From the NCBI GenBank assembly GCA_030248195.1, contig JASAND010013023.1, positions 1-64,000 on the forward strand: DNA of 64,000 nucleotides, given 5' to 3'. Source of the DNA: Trissonchulus latispiculum. Taxonomy: Eukaryota > Nematoda > Enoplea > Enoplida > Ironidae. Position 1 is the stretch's first letter. Each line of letters starts with the position of its first letter. Positions 56,385-64,000 of this stretch are shown piece after piece. Below the pieces are notes generated by a model that worked only from the letters and a program-made list of their open reading frames with translations, was not told the origin of the DNA and made no database searches. A program made the translations under genes and the position numbers.

Positions 56385-58012
56385 CTATCCGCTCTATGTA
56401 TATTTAAGTATTTTTACTGTTTAGGTGCGCATATGAGTGAATGGATGTCAATATGTTTGATTTTTTTACCCTCGTCCGTATGCAATTTGTGTTTTTTCGA
56501 CTGAACGGTGACTATAAAAACCCTTGTAAGTCGAAAAAACCGTATTGCATATTTTTCTTTACAATAAGTTGAGGATTGTGTAATCTGGAAGCAAACTGCT
56601 GTTGTACAGTCTGGATGGATGACTACTTTGGGTATGTATGGCATTCTATTGTTTCTATATAATATGTATATATATACTTCTATGTTTCTAAATATTTCTA
56701 TGTATGAGAAAGAAGAAAGTCATGTACCACTGAAGATCCAAAAAAACCCACTACTTTTTCCGCACTAGGCAAATGTATGCAGTTGTTAGCGTCAGCGTAG
56801 TGCGCTGGAAAGGAGCGAATTTTGTCATATAAGCAAATTATACCAATCTGCATGTACGTACGTGCACATATATAGAGGTCGGGGTAAAAACCAAGGTAGT
56901 CACTTTTTGGACTCTGCAGAACTACCCAGTGGAGCAATCCGGCTATAAATTATTTTCTTATTGAATATTTATTTATTTAATCATAGGTATTTATTCATCT
57001 GCCGGAAATTAATCATTTGCATTAATTTAGTTTTTAACGTTAGCAATCTACTAGTCTAGTTGCTTAAGTTCAAAAACCATAATGTGAATGGTATGTTCAA
57101 CAAATCTGTTAGCTAAACAATGGCTTTGCAATTCTGGCAGCGAATAATTTAATCCATCGTAGTTAAATACAGCTTAAACTACGATGAAAACAAATTTCAT
57201 TACGAAATAGTACGAATTTAATACTATTTAGCAATTATGATCTGGCAATTCGTAGTGAAACTTTAATTGCTAAGTTTATCGCGGTGCATAATTTGAGTGT
57301 TTTTAAGAATTTTTAAAAAATCGGCAGTTTTGGAAAAAATCGAAAAATTTTTGCTAAAATTTGAGAAAATTTTTGGAAAATGAAGGTAAAATTTGCTAAA
57401 ATTTGGCAAAAATTTCGGATTTCCCAAAAAAAGGGCCCCCCCCTTCAAAAAATCCTGGCGCCGCTACTGCACGTAACAACATTAAATACATTGAATTTCT
57501 TAGTTGAGCACAATCTAAGCCTTGAATTAGGCAGCTATCAACTTGGATAACCATGGTAAAATGGAAATTATTATAATTTAAAAATTATTTATCATTTTAC
57601 CTTCACTTCTTATATAGTGCCCGCGATCAACTTCCAACTTTGACCGTACTTGCTTAGCGAATTTGTGGAATCAAGGGAATAGTTTCTGGATACACCTGAC
57701 TCGACGACTAGCACTTTAGTCGCACGCTATTGCCAGCACGCCAGTCAAAATTTTATGGAAATGGAAGAAAAATGGTACATCTCCAAAAGGAAACGGTTAG
57801 AACGATAGGTACCAATTCAAAAGCATAGATATAGGCCAATAAGTCATATTCCAACCCCCTTTGCAAGTGCAAGGCTGTTTCGCTGATGGGCGATCTAACT
57901 TGATGAATGGTCGAAAATAAAATCCGGTTTTACTTAAAAATGGGTCGCTTCGTTTTTTTCAATCCTCTTTGTAATTTAAAAAATCCGGTGCGTGTTGAAC
58001 TGTACACTGTAT

Positions 58013-58042
58013 CACGAGGGCGCGCGGAGCGCCCCTCATAAT
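58013..58042 (-). repeat. Reverse-oriented terminal hairpin
   Basis: Read on the minus strand it is CATATTATGAGGGGCGC, a short loop and GCGCCCT, the same pattern as at 8498 with one bulged base. It suggests the 3' end of a fourth related element extending towards higher coordinates. Confidence 0.6.
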
Positions 58043-58186
58043 ATGAGCTATAAAGGCACTTTGCGGATTATACATATTCTCCTCATGTTCAACCTATAGA
58101 TGAGTCAAGAATTCAAAGACGTCCGTTTCTCCCAGCCTCCATCTCTTAATCTTCCCATCTAAATTGCTCCATATTCTATTGACAAC

Positions 58187-58864
58187 TTGCCCCAACCATC
58201 CGAAGATCGAAATATTGTTTGGTTCTCATTTTCCGTCTCCCTCGAAATTTGCCTTTTAGGTGTCACTGGGCTAGAGCCGGATCCCTTTCCAGTAGGAACG
58301 GTACCACCGTTGCTTTTGAACGTCTTCCGGAGTATTAACCAGCTTCTGGCGGGCCGCTTCAAAGCTAACAAAATTGTTCAGGCTCGAGGTCATACTCAGA
58401 TGCCTCCAGAACTCCATAGATTTAATGAGTGTCCTCTGGACTATACTCCATCTGAAAACCAGCTTCCTTTGACACTCACCGTTTACTGGCACACAAGATT
58501 GATGCTCAATTTTTGCCAGTCGTTCACTTCCTAATCGACTAATCCTATAACCTATCCAACAAATTGTTGGATTGTAACCCTTGACTTTCCTGCAATTTTT
58601 CGTAGAGATATTCTTGAATTTGCTTCTTTTCGTCCTGGAGGACATTGTCCTAACACGTGGGCGGCCACTGCAGCCGCCTCCGCCCAAATTTTTCCGTTCA
58701 TTTATCCTACCCTTAGCTTCCTTATTGCAAAAGATCTCAACGAGGTCCATCAGGCTCCGTACAATCGTCAGGTGACTTATTTCAAATGCCCGAGTTGCAT
58801 TGCCGTTAATATGTGGATCGTTGAGCATGCCCGGACTCAAAATCTAGGACCCAGTATAAATTGA
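58187..58864. pseudogene. Unidentified ORF region, open on both strands
   Basis: The minus strand is open for 189 codons (58271-58840, ending RWYRSYWKGIRL). The plus strand is open in one frame from 58187 to 58864 apart from a single TAA at 58532. Neither reading resembles a protein I know. The hairpin at 58013-58042 orients the element on the minus strand, which favours the minus reading. It may be a decayed transposon protein or a captured fragment. Confidence 0.35.
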
Positions 58865-59457
58865 AAGAGGGAGTATTTGGTTTTTGGCAAATTTTCTCGC
58901 CTTCGCGAACAACAACGACTCTCTACTCAGCCCGGTTAGAGGTTACTAAAATTCCTGCTAAAAGTGGTATTGTCTTTGTAACGGCTGACGATAAATAGTG
59001 TATGTTTGTTTTTTTTAATGTTTGTTTGTTTTGGTTATTGTGTTTTTATTTATCATGTTCGTTTCAATAAACGAAAGACTATATGATGATGACTGTATGA
59101 TTATAGGTAGACTAAGGTTATATAAGACTATAGGTTCGTGAGTGCGCATATAAGCTGATACCGCGGTGAAAAAATAATTTATAGAAGAAGCAAGTTCCCA
59201 AAGACTACTACCTCGAATTATCCCCAGTAAACCTACTGATTAGTAACGTGCACGAAATTGGAATTTTGAATCATTAGCTAAGTAAACTGAGGTTTTCACA
59301 CAGAAGAATTTTTCATTTACCGTTCTTAAAAATAGCATTACATTGTAATAATTTAAAGTTACATCAAAGGAAATTCCGCAGATTACCCTCTGTTTTGAAA
59401 CGAGCGCCCTCGGAGCGGTCTCCGGACTAAAAGAGAAGTTAACGTAGGTACTTTAGC

Positions 59458-59565
59458 ATAGTATAGAGAGTATAGAGAGAGTATAAAGAAAATATAGAAA
59501 GTATAGTATAGAGAGTATAGCATAGAGAGTATATTATAGAGTATAGTATTGAGAGTAGTATAGGG
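59458..59565. repeat. GTATAGAGA low-complexity repeat
   Basis: Irregular repeats of TATAGAGAG and TATAGTATAG over about 100 bp. Confidence 0.9.
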
Positions 59566-59574
59566 TGAGGGAAA

Positions 59575-59968
59575 TGAGGAGGGGAGCATGTTGCTCCGCC
59601 TGTAGGGGGAGCAACACGTGCTAAACATAGCTCCCTCTGTAGGGGGAGCAACATGTGTTGAAGATAGCTCCCTCTCTAGGGGGAGCAACATTGAGGGAGC
59701 AACACGGGGAGCAACACTCCCTCACTCCCTCTGTAGGGGGAGCAACATTGAGGGAGCAACATGGGGGAGCCAGACTCCCTCACTTCCTCTGTAGGGGGAG
59801 CAGCATTGAGGGAGCAACATGGGGGAGCCAGACACCCTCACTCCCTCTGTAGGGGGGAGCAACATTGAGGGGAGCAACACGGGGAGCATAACTCCCTCGC
59901 TCCCTCTGTAAGGGGAGCAACATTGAGGGAGCAACACTCCCTCTGTCCCTCTGTAAGGGGAGCAACAG
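59575..59968. repeat. Minisatellite of ~60-bp units
   Basis: Units built from CTCCCTCTGTAGGGGGAGCA, ACATTGAGGGAGCAACA and GGGGAGCCAGACTCCCTCA. The CTCCCT/AGGGAG pairs make each unit self-complementary. The repetition also creates repetitive open frames on both strands that are not genes. Confidence 0.93.
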
Positions 59969-60028
59969 CAAACATACCAGCCATTACCCTAAGAAGTCTT
60001 ACTTTTAATAAACAACAGGGTACTGTAG

Positions 60029-60331
60029 TTGACTGTTTACCTCAAAGAATGGTGTTTTGAGGTTGTTTGGTGCTGTTGGTTCGCTTTTTTTGTGAAATCC
60101 ACAGTTGGCATAATTCCATTTCTTTTCTTACGGATTTTTAAGTGTGCCTGTGATCGCATCAAGTACGTAATTGCTTATGTTTGTAATCAGTCAGTTTTAG
60201 CTGTTTGGGGTTCAGTTTTCTTGTTTTTGGTGTCTACTTGTCAATCATACAATGCATATACTTTTATTATCTGTACTGATATGTTACCGCAGAACAAGCC
60301 CAGATTCGCAATTATACTAAATTTAATCTAG
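60029..60331 (+). other. 100-codon hydrophobic open frame, unidentified
   Basis: Rich in Phe, Val, Cys and Ile (for example CWFAFFVKSTVGIIPFLF). No family match and no gene context; likely chance. Confidence 0.12.
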
Positions 60332-61147
60332 AGTATATACTAAAGTTAAGGACAAAGTTACTTCAGTATTAGCTAAGGTGAATTTTTTAATTCCTGAGAA
60401 TGGGTTTTGAATCAATAAATTGAAAAAAGGGCCTGAAATTGTGACTTTAAATAAGTTAAGACATGAGGACACGACGTATTTACATATATGCTATATTCAG
60501 GTAAGAACTGGAATTGTAAAGTTAAACCTAAATTTTTTATTTTGCACGTAAAAAGTACAGTCTGCAACTATTTCTGCGATTCAGGCAAGCGTTTCAACAC
60601 TTTGTCTTCATACGATAAGATCAGATAAGGACAGTCCTTACTTTACTTTACCAAGATATTTCAAACTCAAAGCTGTAATTTCAGCTTGGTCATATTGAGG
60701 CAGTTCTGATCGAAGCAAAGTATTGGTTTAAATATTCCTTGAAGTCATATCTACACTATGGGATAGACTGAATCTCTTGTTCAAAACAAAATTTACTTTT
60801 CCTGTCAAAATTCGAGAGTTTGAAATAATTGACTTTTCTACTACAAATAATAGCTAACTATATTAGATCTGTTCCCGTGCTTAAAGGAAACTGGAACTTT
60901 ATTGGAAACATTCAAAATTTGTTCAGTCTTCCACTGAATATTTAAGAAGTGTTGTAGGTATGCGTTAACACTGGAAAATGTTTAATGCGCGAGATGTGAC
61001 TGTGTTGTATCCCAGTTCTACAAATTTTAGCTTATGGTTATAACAGCTAGATACTGCATATTGCTTTTGTTCTAGTGCTATCTACCAGATTAACAGAAAC
61101 ATAACTTAGAACTTTCAAACTTTAAAGTTCTGAGAAAAGACTGGCAC

Positions 61148-62488
61148 AAAAGTCTGACACAAAAATGTGTGTACAAAATCTGTAACGCCTCCAGTGAACT
61201 CAATATACGTCGCACCCCCATAAAACCATATATTTTCGGAATCCTTGCAGCGAGACAAACATTTTTATCGAATTTAAAATTTTTTAAAATTTCAAAAATT
61301 TTAAAATATCGGTTTTTCGGGGAATTTTTTCGGACCGTTCAAGCAATTCAGTTCATTCTTTCAGAAAAATTTTTCCATCCGAAGACGCATCGATTGACAC
61401 AAGAACGAAAAAAATCGGTTAAGAAATAAGCATTTTATTCCAAGATTTAGTTTTTCCATTTCCTTTGATGTTTGCCGCTTTTTGCAACTTTGACTGGTTA
61501 TTACTCGCGACTCGCCCAAAGAAAATTTTTTTGGATTAGATTTTCAGGACCGCCTAGGCGCCCGCTTTCACCTGATATATGTGGTATTTCAAATTTTGAA
61601 AGTCAATTTTTTTGAAAAATACCACTTTTTGACCAAAAATTTCGGCAAAGCAGATTTAACAAAAGTGAGTAAAAATAAGATAATCATAAAATTCAAGCTG
61701 AGCTGAATCCAACGATATAAAGCTTTTGTTGCTACGACTTATATTGCGCCAGCAATGAATTTTTAAACAATATCCCTTATTCCGCTGGTTTTTGGCTCTC
61801 TTTGATGTTGCCGCCGTGATTTGACTAAAGCAGTGTAAACTAGCAAAACCAGCTGAAATAAGGGATATTGTTTAAAAATTCATTGCTGGCGCAATATAAG
61901 TCGTAGCAACAAACGCTTTATATCGTTGGAATCAGCTCAGCTTGAATTTTATGATTATGCTATTTTTACTCACTTTTGTTAAATCTGCTTTGCCGAAATT
62001 TTTGGTCAAAAAGTGGTATTTTCAAAAAAATCGACTTTCAAAATTTGAAATACCACATATATCAGTTGAAAACGGGCGCCTAGGCGGTCCTGAAAATCTA
62101 ATCCAAAAAATTTTTCTTTGCGCGAGTCGCGAGTAATAACCAGTCAAAGTTGCAAAAAGCGGCAAACATCAAAGGAAATGGAAAAACGAAATCTTGGAAT
62201 AAAATGTTTATTTCTGAACCGATTTTTTTCGTTCTTGTGTCAATCGATGCGTCTTCGGATGGGAAAATTTTTCTGAAAGAATGAACTGAATTTCTTGAAC
62301 GGTCCGAAAAAATTCCCCGAAAAACCGATATTTTAAAATTTTTGAAATTTTAAAAAATTTTAAATTTGATAAAAATGTTTGTCTCGCTGCAAGGATTCCG
62401 AAAATATATGGTTTTATGGGGGTGCGACGTATATTGAGTTCACTGGAGGCGTTACAAATTTTGTACACACATTTTTGTGTCAGACTTT
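61148..62488. mobile_element. 1.34-kb near-perfect palindromic element
   Basis: Tips AAAGTCTGACACAAAAATG and the complement enclose arms of about 650 bp that are almost identical inverted copies, with a centre near 61825. An 86-codon frame (MYKICNASSELNIRRTPIKP ...) appears in mirror image at 61169-61429 (+) and 62208-62468 (-) with four differences. It is probably a by-product of the arms. Confidence 0.92.
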
Positions 62489-64000
62489 AGTTTCAGTTCG
62501 AATTTCAGCCTTACACCCAAACTAGTTGTAGTTTAGTAGCCAGTCTGGAATAATATCAATTTACATAGTCATTTAATATTCATCTACCAAACAGTTTCAG
62601 TTTCAGTTGCCGTTTCACTGAATCATCACTAAGCTGCATATTTTTTTATTTAAACACACCATCCTTTCTCAGAAAAGTACAAAATCTAAAAACTAAATTG
62701 AACTAAAATAAGTTCAAGATCAAGTCAAAGGTAGGGTTTAACCGCATTACATACCAGCCAGGCATTTCGCGGGTTAAACCTGTTTTGCTGCTACATATAC
62801 TTCTTTTCATGGCACTCAGAGTCTCAAACTAGACTAAGTTTAGCATTATCCATAGTTGGAAAAGTAGTGGATTCAATCACACAAAATCACGTGTAGAAGT
62901 TATAGTATGATCCTTAACACCTCAAACTTAATTTAAATATTTTCCGGGAACATGAATTCCATGAGCAAAGCTGGTAGTCTACAAACAGAAACTTACGTAA
63001 AAACACATTGCTAATAATAGTAGCAGAAGTTAGAAAGTCGTAGAAAGAATATTCTGTTACTGTTCTCTACACAATAGTGTACTAGGGGTTTCTTGTAGAG
63101 GCAATGGTCCTGGATAAATACATTTCATGGTGGATAATTTAACTTTAGTCTTAAATCTCGCTTTAGTCTCAGAAATTATTGGACTTTGGAGCCATGAATA
63201 ATTAGGGTCTACATTAAGTCGGAGTTTCAGTTTCTCGTAGGTGCAATTATGGATGTTGGCTACTTCTAGTCCATTAATTTGATATTGTTCGAAAGCGACA
63301 ATAGAATTTGCGGTCTCAATCAACAATTTTCCTTACAAATTAGTGCATTCAATTATGACATTCCCTTCCCATGAAGCCAACTTAATGCGCTCAACTAAAT
63401 TTTCCCAAATCCGACAACATACAATTAGACAGAATCTTTTGTTTCCTATTGTGCGCCATGCAGATTAGTATTCACTACTCCTTGTTTCAAGATTATTGTT
63501 AGCTTTTGATAAAATTTTCATGCAAGGGGATTATAATTTATTTTTCCTTTCACAAATTACAAACGTCTTCCCTTTACTTCACGGAATTTATTAGTGTTTC
63601 CCCTTTATTTAGGATTGTCGTACAGTGTTTTGTTTCATCATCTAAATCCAGGTAGTTTGGCTTGAACTAGGATTGGGCAGGTGAGGATGTTTTGAGTACA
63701 TAATCTTATATTGTTTCTTTTCGTGCATGTATACAGATGTTTTCATGTATAAAACTCAGGTCTCAAATGCTAAGATCGTGTAAGATAAGACCGCGGATAC
63801 GAAGTCGTAGTCGGTTCATTAAAACTATATTTAAATTTTATTACATTTCGGATTGTAAAGACGTGAAACCTATCAAAGTCGGCAGCAAAATAAAATGCAG
63901 TTTCCGGTTTTAGAAAAAACTGATGCTTTGTGGAAAAATTAACATACGCTGTGTGTGGGAGTTTCGAAAATAAGCCAATGTTGCTTTGATCGCAGTGCAT
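62489..64000. other. Right edge of window, possible exons on the minus strand
   Basis: Two minus-strand frames, 63057-63326 (89 codons, no stop inside) and 63770-64000 (runs off the window, ends SYPRSYLTRS), have plausible amino-acid composition but no recognised family or clear splice sites. Confidence 0.2.

Larger units (their letters stand above)
53305..57469. mobile_element. 4.2-kb hAT-type element with nested MITEs
   Basis: Ends CAGTGGCGGCGCC and GGCGCCGCTACTG flanked by CACCTAAC and CACGTAAC (7 of 8). Sub-terminal sequence around TTCGTACTATTTCGTA is inverted at both ends (about 53490 and 57210). At least three complete smaller elements sit inside. No hAT transposase frame was recognised. 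Confidence 0.8.

Noticed and set aside
59383..59971. Repetitive frames (CCSPYRGSEGV-type) over the minisatellite
   Set aside because: Product of the repeat unit length and composition, open on both strands; not protein coding.
61169..62468. Mirrored 86-codon frames as real genes
   Set aside because: They are the two arms of one palindrome and match no known family; kept only as part of the element description.

Overview
This window is nuclear DNA from an animal, most likely an invertebrate. It has spliced genes with GT-AG introns, an AT-rich background, a 5'-truncated non-LTR retrotransposon and a very dense load of small DNA transposons. The phylum cannot be fixed from the sequence. Two host genes can be read with confidence. 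On the minus strand, 27 exons from 44926 down to 2177 join in phase to a 1,633-residue SHPRH (SNF2-type ATPase / RING E3 ubiquitin ligase). On the plus strand, 25352-28335 encodes a two-exon ELOVL6-type fatty-acid elongase that lies wholly inside the 13.9-kb intron 19 of SHPRH.

Layout. 1-2176: 3' flank of SHPRH with nothing recognised except a short tandem repeat. 2177-11006: SHPRH C-terminal exons (RING, helicase C) with introns filled by a foldback element, G-rich MITEs and two large tandem-repeat elements that each end in a GC-rich hairpin. 11252-13964: two inverted-repeat elements plus exons 22 and 21. 15518-29703: exon 20, the LINE fragment, an AT microsatellite, a TTAA-flanked element, hAT-type MITEs, ELOVL6, exon 19. 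30775-44926: exons 18 to 1, with a second copy of the hairpin-ended element in intron 8. 45-57.5 kb: intergenic, almost entirely short TIR elements with long G or C runs, many with 8-bp target duplications, several nested in one 4.2-kb element. 57.5-64 kb: a hairpin-ended fragment with an unidentified ORF, a minisatellite, a 1.34-kb near-perfect palindrome and unassigned sequence.

The two genes are linked by position only. SHPRH acts in DNA-damage tolerance in the nucleus, ELOVL6 in ER fatty-acid elongation. The most unusual signals are: (1) a family of tandem-repeat elements (copies 8913-10803 and 37220-39081, a relative at about 6660-8531, a reverse-oriented relative ending at 58013) that share a CATATTAT-flanked terminal hairpin and resemble non-autonomous Helentrons; (2) many TIR families that independently carry poly-G just inside the termini and a small central GC hairpin; (3) an SHPRH protein with no linker-histone (H15) domain between Walker A and the PHD finger; (4) decayed partial copies of two SHPRH exons in neighbouring introns. 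Splice sites were read by eye from phase and family similarity, without transcripts.
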